The translations under genes were made by a program, and so were the position numbers. From the NCBI RefSeq assembly GCF_036924525.1, contig NZ_JAZHRU010000001.1, positions 6,229,001 to 6,293,000 of the forward strand: 64,000 bases of DNA, read 5' to 3'. This document shows positions 56,706 through 64,000 of this stretch, piece after piece; the first letter of the stretch is position 1, and each line of letters opens with the position of its first letter. Source of the stretch: Bradyrhizobium sp. AZCC 1719 (GTDB lineage: Bacteria > Pseudomonadota > Alphaproteobacteria > Rhizobiales > Xanthobacteraceae). The notes beneath the pieces were generated by a model. It was not told where the DNA came from and ran no database searches. It was given only the letters and a program-made list of their open reading frames with translations.

Positions 56706-57782
56706 ATGGCGGCGCCGGACATTCGCAAGGAAATGCCGCCCGTCAAATTGCCGCGCGAGGAATTCGAGAGGCGCTATCGCGGCCGCTTCGTCGATCCGGT
56801 CTTCCAGCCGCTGCAGCGCGAGCTCGACGCCGTCGTCGCGGCGGCATGGGACGCCTATAGTCATTCCCGCAAAGCCCCGCTGACGCGCAAGGCGGGCGCG
56901 GGCTTCGCCGATCCCGAGTACGAAATCGCGGTGGACTGGCTCGCCGCACGCGAGGCCATTCTCGAAGCGCAGCGGCGCCACGACGATGCCGCTGCGCAGC
57001 CGCGCATCCTCATCATCAATGGCTCGGCGCGAAGCGAGCATACCTGCCCCGGCGAGGCGTCCAAGACGTGGCGGCTGGTCAAGCTCGCCGAGCCGGTGCT
57101 GGTCGAAATGGGATATGCGGTCGACATCCTGGATCTCTCGCGGCTAACGTCGGAATATGGACGGCAGATTCATCCCTGCAAATCCTGCGTCGCCACCGCG
57201 ATGCCGCTCTGCCACTGGCCCTGCAGTTGCTATCCGAACTATTCGCTCGGCCAGACCGACGACTGGATGAACGAAATCTATCCGCTCTGGGTGGCCGCGC
57301 ACGGCATCCTGATCGTGGCGCCGGTGAACTGGTATCACGCGCCGACGCCGCTGAAGGCGATGATGGATCGCCTGGTCTGCGCCGATGGCGGCAATCCCGA
57401 TCCGACCTCGACGCACGGCAAGCACGCCGACCAGGCCAAGGCGCTCGAACTGAAGGGATGGCCCTATCCGCGGCATCTGGCCGGCCGGCATTTCGGCCTT
57501 GTGATTCACGGCGACAGTGCGGGCACGGAGACGCTGCGCCGCTCGCTTTCGGACTGGCTAACCGACATGTCGCTGATCTCGGCCGGCCGCACCGCCGAAG
57601 CCGAGGGCTATATCGGCTACATGGAGCCCTACGCCACTTCGCACCAGGCGCTGGACGAGGACCACGAATTCCACGACGAGGTGCGCAATGCGGCACGCGC
57701 GCTGGGGAATGCAGTGAAGCTGGCGCGGGCGGGGAAGCTGGAGAATCCCGCCAAGGGGCTCGTCGATCCGAACCCGAAGTAG
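56706..57782 (+). CDS. flavodoxin-fold NADPH-dependent FMN reductase-like protein
   Basis: 358 residues. N-terminal helical extension (1-95), then the flavin-reductase fold with INGSARSEHTCPGEASKTW as the phosphate-binding loop, VAPVNWYHAPTPLKAMMDRL as the second flavin motif, and a Cys-rich insert (PCKSCVATAMPLCHWPCSCYPN) in which six cysteines are clustered. The insert could bind a metal or cluster. Family members reduce quinones or nitro compounds. The extension and insert make it longer than typical 190-residue members. Confidence 0.85.
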   Translation: MAAPDIRKEMPPVKLPREEFERRYRGRFVDPVFQPLQRELDAVVAAAWDAYSHSRKAPLTRKAGAGFADPEYEIAVDWLAAREAILEAQRRHDDAAAQPRILIINGSARSEHTCPGEASKTWRLVKLAEPVLVEMGYAVDILDLSRLTSEYGRQIHPCKSCVATAMPLCHWPCSCYPNYSLGQTDDWMNEIYPLWVAAHGILIVAPVNWYHAPTPLKAMMDRLVCADGGNPDPTSTHGKHADQAKALELKGWPYPRHLAGRHFGLVIHGDSAGTETLRRSLSDWLTDMSLISAGRTAEAEGYIGYMEPYATSHQALDEDHEFHDEVRNAARALGNAVKLARAGKLENPAKGLVDPNPK

Positions 57783-57796
57783 CGGCGTGGCTTCAT

Positions 57797-57862
57797 AGGG
57801 TGGGTTAGCGAAAGCGTAGCCCACCGCTATCCTAACGGCGGATTACGCTATCGCTATCGCTC
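57797..57862. repeat. short palindromic intergenic repeat
   Basis: AGGGTGGGTTAGCGAAAGCG followed by TAGCCCACCGC forms an imperfect hairpin, followed by GGCGGATTACGCTATCGC. Such GGGTGGGTTAGC...AGCCCACC elements recur in Bradyrhizobium intergenic regions. It abuts the stop of the hydroxybutyryl-CoA dehydrogenase gene. Confidence 0.7.
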
Positions 57863-57864
57863 CC

Positions 57865-58716
57865 CTACTTCCCGTAACTGTAAAACCCCTGCCCGGTCTT
57901 GCGGCCGAGATGGCCGGCGGCGACCATTTCCTTCAACAGCGGCGCGGGGCGGTATTTCGGGTCGTTGAAGCCCTGGTAGAATACCTCCATCACCGACAGC
58001 ATGGTGTCGAGGCCGATCATGTCGGCGAGCGCCAGCGGGCCGATCGGATGGTTGCAGCCGAGCTTCATGCCGGCGTCGAGGTCTTCCGCCGTCGCCAAGC
58101 CCTCCTGCAGCGCGAAGATCGCCTCGTTGATCATCGGGCAGAGGATGCGGTTGACCGCAAAGCCCGGGCTGTTCTTCGCCGTGATCGACACCTTGCCGAT
58201 CCGTTTTGCAAAGGCTTCCGCCTTGGCATGGGTATCGTCGGAGGTTTGCAAGCCCCGGATCAATTCCAGTAGCGCCATCAGCGGCACCGGATTGAAGAAG
58301 TGCATGCCGATGAAGCGGTCCGGCCGGTCGGTCGCCGCCGCGAGTTTCGTGATCGAGATCGAGGACGTGTTGGTGGCGAGCAGCGCCTGCGGCCGCAGTT
58401 TTGGGCAAAGGTCCTTCAGGATTTTCACCTTCAGATCCTCATTCTCGGTCGCCGCCTCGATCACGAGATCGCAGGTGGAAAACTTCGCCGTGTCCGTGGT
58501 CGTCGTAATGCGCGCCAGCGCCGCCTGCCGGTCGGCGTCGGTCATCTTCTGCTTGTTGACGAGGCGCTCTAGGCTGTTGGCGACCACAGACATGCCGCGC
58601 GTGAGGGCGGCATCGGAGATGTCGGTCATGACCACCGGAAGGCCCGCCGCCGCGCACACCTGCGCGATCCCGTTGCCCATCGTGCCTGCGCCTACGATAC
58701 CGATCTGCTCAATCAT
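57865..58716 (-). CDS. 3-hydroxybutyryl-CoA dehydrogenase
   Basis: 283 residues. N-terminal Rossmann domain with GIVGAGTMGNGIAQVCAAAG, catalytic His in GMHFFNPVPLMALLE, and C-terminal dimerization domain with FYQGFNDPKYRPAPLLKEMVAAGHLGRKTGQGFYSYGK. It oxidises (S)-3-hydroxybutyryl-CoA with NAD(P)+ in fatty-acid or butanoate metabolism. No neighbours of that pathway are adjacent. Confidence 0.95.
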   Translation of the reverse strand: MIEQIGIVGAGTMGNGIAQVCAAAGLPVVMTDISDAALTRGMSVVANSLERLVNKQKMTDADRQAALARITTTTDTAKFSTCDLVIEAATENEDLKVKILKDLCPKLRPQALLATNTSSISITKLAAATDRPDRFIGMHFFNPVPLMALLELIRGLQTSDDTHAKAEAFAKRIGKVSITAKNSPGFAVNRILCPMINEAIFALQEGLATAEDLDAGMKLGCNHPIGPLALADMIGLDTMLSVMEVFYQGFNDPKYRPAPLLKEMVAAGHLGRKTGQGFYSYGK

Positions 58717-58799
58717 TATTCGCCTACCTCTGTTCTTGAATACTGAATGACGTCGTTATCAGAATGTGGCGGATGTCGGTAGCCCACCGCGAGAGCCTT

Positions 58800-58911
58800 A
58801 GGATGGGTGGAGCGACTTGTCCGCCGTAGCTCAACGAGCGTAGGCGGAAGCGATACCCATCATTCGCGTTGCGCAGCAGATGATGGGTTTCGCAAGGGCT
58901 CCACCCATCCT
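58800..58911. repeat. palindromic repeat immediately left of the IS110 element
   Basis: Perfect 14-bp outer arms AGGATGGGTGGAGC (58800-58813) and GCTCCACCCATCCT (58898-58911). An inner pair ACCCATCAT (58855-58863) / ATGATGGGT (58880-58888) forms a second hairpin. Resembles REP-like elements of Bradyrhizobium. The insertion sequence begins just beyond its right arm. Confidence 0.82.
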
Positions 58912-59118
58912 TGTATCAGCACGACCTGCTAAGGTGTGAGCGTTCCGCAAGGAATGGCCCGGCCTGGGTGGCCACCCGGACCGGGCCGCCGATCGTTGGA
59001 TCGTAACCCATCGAAGCATTGTGAGCTGATCTTCGTAGCCGGATCACGGTCGGCATCTTCGTCGAGGCCCGCATTGTTGAATGAGCATCAGGCTCGCATT
59101 CAAGGGAGGATCGAGAAG
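58912..59118 (+). ncRNA. candidate bridge-RNA region of the IS110 element
   Basis: Non-coding leader with strong predicted structure: an imperfect 16-bp inverted repeat at 58956-58987 (GGCCCGGCCTGGGTGG against CCACCCGGACCGGGCC, two mismatches) and a smaller hairpin GAATGAGC/GCTCGCATTC (59079-59101) just before the ribosome site. In IS110-group elements the left-end leader encodes a bridge RNA that specifies target and donor. Loop sequences were not matched to any target here. Confidence 0.35.
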
Positions 59119-60072
59119 ATGAGCAAGCGTAGCATAGTTTGCGCCGGCATCGATACTGGCAAGCACAAGCTCGATGTGGCGCTGCATGGAAGGCCGGAAC
59201 GGCTGCAGGTGGCCAATACGGCCGAGGGGCACGAGGAGTTGTTCGTCTGGTTGCGGCAGCACCGGGTCAAACGGGTCGGTATCGAAGCCACTGGCGGCTA
59301 CGAGCAAACGGTCGTCCGGCGGCTGCGGCAGGGCCGTTTCGTGGTCGTCGTGTTCCAGCCCGCGCAGGTGCGCGCCTATGGGCGCTTCCATCTGAGGCTG
59401 GCGAAGAACGACAAGATCGATGCGGCCTTGATTGCGGCCTGCACGTCCGACGTCAGGACCATCCATGCCCCGCCCGACCGGCGTCTGGCAGAACTGGCCG
59501 GGTTACAGACCCAGATCGACCAGATCGTCCGCGCGATGGCCCGGTTCAAGAACCATCGCGAGTCGTGCCGCGATGCCGCTCTGCGGCAGCTCTGGGACGA
59601 CGAGATCCGGCGATTCCAGGGGCTTTTCCGGCAACGGCTCAAGCAGCTGGTGGCGGCGATCCGTCAGCATCCCGATCTCGCCGAGCGGCTCGACCTGATC
59701 CTCAGCGTCGATGGCATTGCGTTGCGCACCGCAAGCGCCATCGTGGTGCGCATGCCGGAGATCGGCCAGCTCAGCCGCGGCCAGGCCGGCGCGTTGGCTG
59801 GGCTTGTCCCCTACGATGACGACAGTGGCGAGCACGCCGGCGATCGCCACATCGCGGGTGGCCGCGAGCGGTTGCGCAATAATCTCTACGCCGCGGCATG
59901 GATCGCCTCGCTGCGCTGGAACCCGCAACTGACGGCGCTCTACAAGCGGCTGCGCGACGCTGGAAAGGAGCACAAGGTGGCGGTCGTCGCCTGCGCTCGC
60001 AAGCTGCTGATCTTCGCCAACGCGGTCGTCGCCCGCGGCACGCCATGGGAGGTCCGCACGATCGCCCATTGA
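59119..60072 (+). CDS. IS110-family transposase/recombinase
   Basis: 317 residues. RuvC-like N-domain with the DEDD set D12, E56 (GIEATGG), D98 and D101 (KNDKIDAALIA), spaced as in characterised IS110 recombinases, and a C-terminal Transposase_20 domain with LSVDGIALRTASAIVV and the likely nucleophile S236 (DDDSGEHAGDRHIAGG). Ends IFANAVVARGTPW. ATG 59119 with GGGAGGA upstream is the family-like start; the frame upstream to 58936 is leader. No frameshift, so probably functional. Confidence 0.93.
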   Translation: MSKRSIVCAGIDTGKHKLDVALHGRPERLQVANTAEGHEELFVWLRQHRVKRVGIEATGGYEQTVVRRLRQGRFVVVVFQPAQVRAYGRFHLRLAKNDKIDAALIAACTSDVRTIHAPPDRRLAELAGLQTQIDQIVRAMARFKNHRESCRDAALRQLWDDEIRRFQGLFRQRLKQLVAAIRQHPDLAERLDLILSVDGIALRTASAIVVRMPEIGQLSRGQAGALAGLVPYDDDSGEHAGDRHIAGGRERLRNNLYAAAWIASLRWNPQLTALYKRLRDAGKEHKVAVVACARKLLIFANAVVARGTPWEVRTIAH

Positions 60073-60190
60073 GTTGCCGGCGAGCTCGGCAGAGCAACCA
60101 CTCTCCAGTCCCTTCCAGCTTCGTTTCTTGGTTCGACCGGAGAGGCCGTTTCTTCGTCCCGACCTGCTTCAATCCGTGACGCCGCGCGCA

Positions 60191-60265
60191 GACGTCGTCA
60201 AGGATGGCCGTCGCGCATTGCTCAAAGCACGCTCCGTAGCTGCCAGGCCACTCCTTGACGACGTC
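60191..60265. repeat. palindromic repeat downstream of the IS110 gene
   Basis: Arms GACGTCGTCAAGGATGGCC (60191-60209) and GGCCACTCCTTGACGACGTC (60246-60265) pair over 19 bp with one extra base, with a 36-nt loop. Lies in the 266-bp gap between the transposase gene and gor; no coding frame is supportable there. May be an independent intergenic element or part of the original insertion locus. Confidence 0.7.
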
Positions 60266-60338
60266 AAGCGCGGTGTCACACTGCAGTTGGTCGGGGCGCG
60301 CTCATCCTCGTCCAACTTGATAGTTGCTACGATTCTGC

Positions 60339-61724
60339 CTACTCCGCCGCCTGCCTCACATACCTCGCCGTCGGCGTCCGCATGGTCACCAATTCCTCGG
60401 CCGCCGTCGGGTGCAGCGCGATCGTCGCGTCGAAATCGGCTTTGGTCGCCTTCATCTTCACCGCGATGGCAACTGCCTGGACGATTTCGGCCGCGGTGTC
60501 GCCGACGATGTGACAGCCCAGCACGCGGTCCGTAGTGCCGTCGACCACGAGCTTCATCAGCACGCGGGTGTCGCGGCCGGACATCGTCGCTTTGATCGGG
60601 CGGAAATCGGCCTTGTAGATGTCGACATGGCTTACTTGCGCGCGCGCCTGCGCTTCGGTCAGGCCGACGGTGCCGACCTCGGGCTGCGAGAACACCGCCG
60701 TCGGAATGGTGGTGTGGTCGACTGCTACCTGCCGCTTACCGAACACGGTATCGGCGAAGGCATGGCCCTCGCGGATCGCGACCGGCGTCAGGTTGAGGCG
60801 ATGGGTGACGTCGCCGATCGCATAGATGTTGTCGACCGAGGTCTTCGACCACTTATCGACGGCGATGCCGCCATTCGCAGGGTTGATGACAACACCGGCC
60901 TTCTCGAGTCCGAGGTTGGCGACGTTCGGGTGGCGGCCGATCGCGAACATCACCTTCTCCGAGGCGATGCTCGAACCGCTGGATAGATGCGTGGTGTATT
61001 CGTTGCCGTGCTTGTCCACTTTATCGATGGTGCAGCCGGTGATGATCGTAATGCCCTGCTTCTCCATCTCGGCGCGCACGTGCTTGCGGACGTCCTCATC
61101 GAAACCGCGCAGAATGTTGTCGCCGCGATAGACCACGGTCACGTCGGAGCCGAAGCCGGCAAAGATGCCGGCAAACTCCAGCGCGATATAGCCGCCGCCC
61201 TGGATCACGATGCGCTTCGGCAGTTCGGTGAGGTGAAACGCCTCGTTAGAGGAAATCACGTGCTCGATGCCGGGGATCTCCCGCCCGTGGTTGGGCGCGC
61301 CGCCGGTCGCGATCAGGATGTATTTTGCGGTGACCGTTTCGCCGGTCAACAGGCGCAGCGTGTGGGCGTCTTCCAGCACCGCGCGCGTCTTGACAATGCG
61401 CGCGCCTGACTTCTCGACATTGGCAGCGTAGATGCCTTCGAGGCGAGCGATCTCCTTGTCCTTGTTGGCGACCAGCGTCGGCCAATCGAAGGAAAGTTCG
61501 GGGATGGTCCAGCCGAAACCTTTTGCGTCCTCGATCTCGTGGCGGACGTGCGAGCCGAGCACAAACAGCTTTTTCGGCACACAGCCGCGGATCACGCAGG
61601 TGCCGCCCATCCGGTATTCTTCGGCAACCATGACCTTTGCGCCATGGCCGGCAGCGATGCGGGCGGCGCGAACGCCGCCCGAACCACCGCCGATGACGAA
61701 CAGATCGACGTCGAACTCAGCCAT
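60339..61724 (-). CDS. gor: glutathione-disulfide reductase
   Basis: 461 residues, pyridine nucleotide-disulfide oxidoreductase: FAD motif IGGGSGGVRAARIAA, redox-active C43-x4-C48 in GTCVIRGCVPKK, NAD(P) motif VIQGGGYIALEFAGIFAGFGS, and C-terminal interface His/Glu in IALHPTAAEELVTMR. Reduces glutathione disulfide with NADPH. It is the last gene of the rpiA / DUF2059 / gor unit on this strand. Confidence 0.96.
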   Translation of the reverse strand: MAEFDVDLFVIGGGSGGVRAARIAAGHGAKVMVAEEYRMGGTCVIRGCVPKKLFVLGSHVRHEIEDAKGFGWTIPELSFDWPTLVANKDKEIARLEGIYAANVEKSGARIVKTRAVLEDAHTLRLLTGETVTAKYILIATGGAPNHGREIPGIEHVISSNEAFHLTELPKRIVIQGGGYIALEFAGIFAGFGSDVTVVYRGDNILRGFDEDVRKHVRAEMEKQGITIITGCTIDKVDKHGNEYTTHLSSGSSIASEKVMFAIGRHPNVANLGLEKAGVVINPANGGIAVDKWSKTSVDNIYAIGDVTHRLNLTPVAIREGHAFADTVFGKRQVAVDHTTIPTAVFSQPEVGTVGLTEAQARAQVSHVDIYKADFRPIKATMSGRDTRVLMKLVVDGTTDRVLGCHIVGDTAAEIVQAVAIAVKMKATKADFDATIALHPTAAEELVTMRTPTARYVRQAAE

Positions 61725-61757
61725 CTCAACCCCGCCCGAAGCCGCTTCTGGTTTGGA

Positions 61758-62303
61758 TCAGATATCCTTGCCGCGCTTCTTCATCTCGGCACGGAACTGG
61801 CCGTTGATGGTTTCGGCAAAGGCCTGCGCCCACTGGTTCATGTAGGACATGCTGAACTGAATGGCGCGAGGCTCGCTCGCGAGCAGCTTCTGGCCGAGCG
61901 GCGACTTGTAGAAGGTCACAAGGTCCTTCAACTCCTGCTCAGTGAACTCATTGGCGTAGACCTGCGCCATGCCTTCGCCGATCTCCTTTTCGCGGCCGGC
62001 GAGATTCTTGGCCACGATCACGGCGACCTCGTTGAGATCCTTCTGATAGTTCAGATTGCTCTGCATCAGCACGTTCTTGGTCTGCTCGACGAGATTGGGA
62101 ACGGCGTTGGCGTACATCGCCGCCGCGTTCTTCATCGCCAGGATTTCCTTGGCGGCGGCGATCGCCGCCGGTGAACCGGGCTTGAGTTGCGTGGTCCCAG
62201 GCGCCGCGGGCGCGTTCTTCTGCTGCGCGCCGGCCGGAGCGCCGGTCAGGGCCAGACCCACCGCAAGGCCGGCCGCCGACAAAATCCGTGAAAGCCTCTT
62301 CAT
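61758..62303 (-). CDS. DUF2059-type exported protein
   Basis: 181 residues; signal peptide 1-26 (ending PAGAQQ), then a helical domain with AKEILAMKNAAAMYANAVPNL and QVYANEFTEQELKDLVTFYKSPLGQKLLA, diagnostic of DUF2059. Periplasmic, function unknown. Located between rpiA (24 bp upstream) and gor (33 bp downstream), hence probably cotranscribed. Confidence 0.9.
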   Translation of the reverse strand: MKRLSRILSAAGLAVGLALTGAPAGAQQKNAPAAPGTTQLKPGSPAAIAAAKEILAMKNAAAMYANAVPNLVEQTKNVLMQSNLNYQKDLNEVAVIVAKNLAGREKEIGEGMAQVYANEFTEQELKDLVTFYKSPLGQKLLASEPRAIQFSMSYMNQWAQAFAETINGQFRAEMKKRGKDI

Positions 62304-62327
62304 TCCAATTCTCCTCGATTACCGGCG

Positions 62328-63026
62328 TTACCGCCGCTCAACTACGCGAATTCCCTGGGCACCTGCCAGGACGGCGGTGCTGGCCAGGCCAATGAACAAC
62401 CCGTGTTCAACGACACCCGGGATCAGGCTCAACAGGCCCGCCAGACGCGGCGCATCGGCGATGCGCCCGAGATGGGCATCGACAATCCAGTGGCCGCCAT
62501 CGGTGACAAAAACGTGGCCGTCCTTGCCCTTGCGGAGCCCCATTTGCCCGGAAACTCCGCTTTGGGCAAATGCCGCGGCCATGGCCCGCTGGGTGGCGGC
62601 CAGCCCGAACGGAATCACCTCTACAGGTAGGGGGAAGCGGCCGAGAACATCGACCCATTTGGTATCGTCGGCAATCACGATCATGCGATCGGACGCCGCC
62701 GCCACGATCTTCTCCCGGAGCAGCGCCCCACCGCCGCCCTTGATCAGGTTGAGGGCGGGATCGACCTCGTCGGCACCATCGACGGTGAGGTCGAGCCGGT
62801 CGACTTCATCGAGCGTGGTCAGCGGAATTTTGCAGGCTTCGGCCTGGGCGCGGGTCGCTTCCGAGGTCGGCACGCCGATCACCTTCATCCCGCCGGCAAC
62901 CCTCTCGCCGAGCAGTTCGACAAAATGCCTGGCGGTCGAGCCGGTGCCGAGCCCGAGCTTCATGCCATCCTGCACATGCTCCAGCGCCCGTGCCGCCGCT
63001 TGCCGCTTAAGTCCATCCATATCCAC
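62328..63026 (-). CDS. rpiA: ribose-5-phosphate isomerase A
   Basis: 232 residues. Conserved [37 protein letters not shown] (catalytic Asp/Lys/Glu region) and [21 protein letters not shown] are present. Interconverts ribose-5-P and ribulose-5-P. GTG start at 63026 with GGGAG upstream; the ATG at 63020 is equally plausible. First gene of the rpiA/DUF2059/gor unit, divergent from gph. Confidence 0.95.
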   Translation of the reverse strand: MDMDGLKRQAAARALEHVQDGMKLGLGTGSTARHFVELLGERVAGGMKVIGVPTSEATRAQAEACKIPLTTLDEVDRLDLTVDGADEVDPALNLIKGGGGALLREKIVAAASDRMIVIADDTKWVDVLGRFPLPVEVIPFGLAATQRAMAAAFAQSGVSGQMGLRKGKDGHVFVTDGGHWIVDAHLGRIADAPRLAGLLSLIPGVVEHGLFIGLASTAVLAGAQGIRVVERR

Positions 63027-63187
63027 GCTGACAATGCTCCCAGAATCCGCCGATCCGCGGGCGCATGTCTAGCGTCGTTTTGGCCTTGGGAATAGCGCTG
63101 CGGCCCGTCTAAATTGCCAGAAATTGGTTGTTCGCTGTGTCGGGGCGGCACTTGCATGAAGGTCCGCCTGCCGCTAGCGAATTCCGG

Positions 63188-63880
63188 ATGAGCCTTCCCC
63201 GCACTGTAGTCTTCGACCTCGACGGCACGCTGGTCGACACCGCGCCCGACCTGATCGCCGCGCTCAATTTCGTGCTCGATCGCGAAGGATTGCCGCCGGT
63301 GCCGCTGCGTGCCGCGCGCAACATGATCGGCGCCGGCGCCCGCAAGCTGATCGAACGTGGGCTGGAGCTGGAAGGCCGTGCGGTAAGCACCGACGACGTC
63401 ACCCGCCTCACCAGGGATTTTGTCGATTATTACGGCGCCCATATCGCGGTGGAATCGCGCCCCTTCGAGGGGCTGGAGGCCGCGCTCGACGATCTCGAGG
63501 CGCAGGGTTGTCGCTTTGCGGTCTGCACCAACAAGCTGGAATGGCTGTCGAAGCGGCTGCTCGACGAACTGGGCTTGAGCGGACGGTTCGCCGCGATCTG
63601 CGGCGCCGACACGTTCGGCGTCGCCAAGCCCGACCCCGTGATCCTGCAGCAGACGGTGGCGCGCGCCGGCGGGGATATTGGCGCGACCATCATGGTGGGC
63701 GACGCAGGACCTGACGTCGGCGTCGCCAGGCGGGCCGGCGTTCCCGTGATCGGCGTCGAATTCGGCTACACCGACGTTCCGATCGCCCAGCTTAAGCCCG
63801 ACCGGCTGATCGGGCATATGCGCGAATTACCGGCCGCCGTGGATGGGCTCAGCAGCCGCTTTACGGACTTAACTGTTTGA
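63188..63880 (+). CDS. gph: phosphoglycolate phosphatase (HAD superfamily)
   Basis: About 230 residues. HAD motif I VFDLDGTLVDTAPD, motif II CTNK, motif III/IV KPDPVILQQ and MVGDAGPDVGVARRAG (where D-S/A-x2-D is GDAGPD). Cap domain between motif I and II. Removes phosphate from 2-phosphoglycolate. ATG at 63188 is the family start; the frame opens further back at 63128. Confidence 0.93.
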   Translation: MSLPRTVVFDLDGTLVDTAPDLIAALNFVLDREGLPPVPLRAARNMIGAGARKLIERGLELEGRAVSTDDVTRLTRDFVDYYGAHIAVESRPFEGLEAALDDLEAQGCRFAVCTNKLEWLSKRLLDELGLSGRFAAICGADTFGVAKPDPVILQQTVARAGGDIGATIMVGDAGPDVGVARRAGVPVIGVEFGYTDVPIAQLKPDRLIGHMRELPAAVDGLSSRFTDLTV

Positions 63881-64000
63881 TTTTATAGTCGTTATTGGAC
63901 CGATAATCTGCACCGGGGACTTTGCCTCGCCGCCGGCGACCATCATCGAGCCCAGCCCGGTGTTTGCGGAACTCAAACCGACCGCGCCGCCGCCGAAGCT
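63869..64000 (-). CDS. 3' end of a leftward gene entering from the right edge (unknown)
   Basis: On the minus strand, 43 codons are open from the window edge to a TAA at 63869, reading a Gly/Ser-rich C-terminus that ends SPVQIIGPITTIKSNS. Third codon positions are mostly G/C in the first 30 codons, which supports coding. It would overlap the convergent gph gene by 12 bp. No family can be called from this fragment. Confidence 0.45.
   Translation of the reverse strand, partial: SFGGGAVGLSSANTGLGSMMVAGGEAKSPVQIIGPITTIKSNS

Larger units (their letters stand above)
58912..60190 (+). mobile_element. IS110-family insertion sequence (ends approximate)
   Basis: One intact transposase gene with a 5' leader of about 200 nt and a short 3' flank. 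IS110 elements lack terminal inverted repeats and usually make no target duplication, so the boundaries cannot be fixed from one copy; they are placed between two palindromic repeats (58800-58911 and 60191-60265). Confidence 0.6.

Overview
The window is high-GC alphaproteobacterial chromosome and looks like Bradyrhizobium or a close relative (Nitrobacteraceae). This is inferred from the FixJ-type regulator, the many Liv and TctC/Bug transport genes, tandem kup genes, DUF2865, DUF2059 and DUF459 proteins, class II DAHP synthase, orphan motAB, and nested palindromic intergenic repeats typical of that group. No rRNA, tRNA, CRISPR or prophage was seen. The one clear mobile element is an IS110-family insertion sequence near 59-60 kb.

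Layout. 1-4.5 kb: a MASE1 sensor kinase and FixJ-like regulator (the regulator runs off the left edge), divergent from a putative Na+/H+ antiporter, a universal stress protein and a 55-residue membrane peptide. 4.5-8.4 kb: a periplasmic alcohol-oxidation cluster of PQQ dehydrogenase with a lanthanide-type Asp-x-Asp motif, cytochrome c and XoxJ-like binding protein. Beside it, on the other strand, lies a decayed second XoxJ-like gene. 8.5-12.6 kb: a DUF459 SGNH-fold protein whose catalytic residues look substituted, a peptidoglycan amidase and an unknown exported protein. 12.7-19.9 kb: a six-gene operon joining an acyl-CoA synthetase to a complete Liv-type ABC importer. 20-28 kb: an amidohydrolase, a small Cys-rich protein, an NDUFA9-like protein, a complete TctCBA transporter and a Spy/CpxP-like protein.

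28-32 kb: a GT39-like membrane protein, an AmrS-type radical SAM enzyme, an Mth938-domain protein and a C13 (legumain/caspase-like) peptidase, closely spaced. 32-38 kb: two Kup potassium transporters and motAB. 38-45 kb: an orphan TctC with an RraA-like protein, the phosphatidylserine-to-phosphatidylethanolamine pair pssA/psd behind an ATM1-type ABC exporter, a LOG protein and a VOC protein. 45-55 kb: a translationally coupled cysS / 37-residue peptide / GNAT / cimA operon, then nadE, dgkA and class II DAHP synthase; dgkA ends in a perfect 19-bp terminator hairpin. 55-64 kb: a hydrolase, an isochorismatase-like protein, a flavodoxin-like reductase, 3-hydroxybutyryl-CoA dehydrogenase, the IS110 element between two palindromic repeats, then gor, a DUF2059 protein, rpiA, gph and the 3' end of a gene entering from the right.

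The items most worth a second look are the intact IS110 recombinase with a structured leader (a bridge-RNA candidate), the AmrS/Mth938/C13 neighbourhood, the PQQ dehydrogenase with the lanthanide signature but no vicinal cysteines, its decayed partner gene, the apparent DUF459 pseudoenzyme, and two very small genes. Function calls rest on motif recognition by eye; no database search was run.
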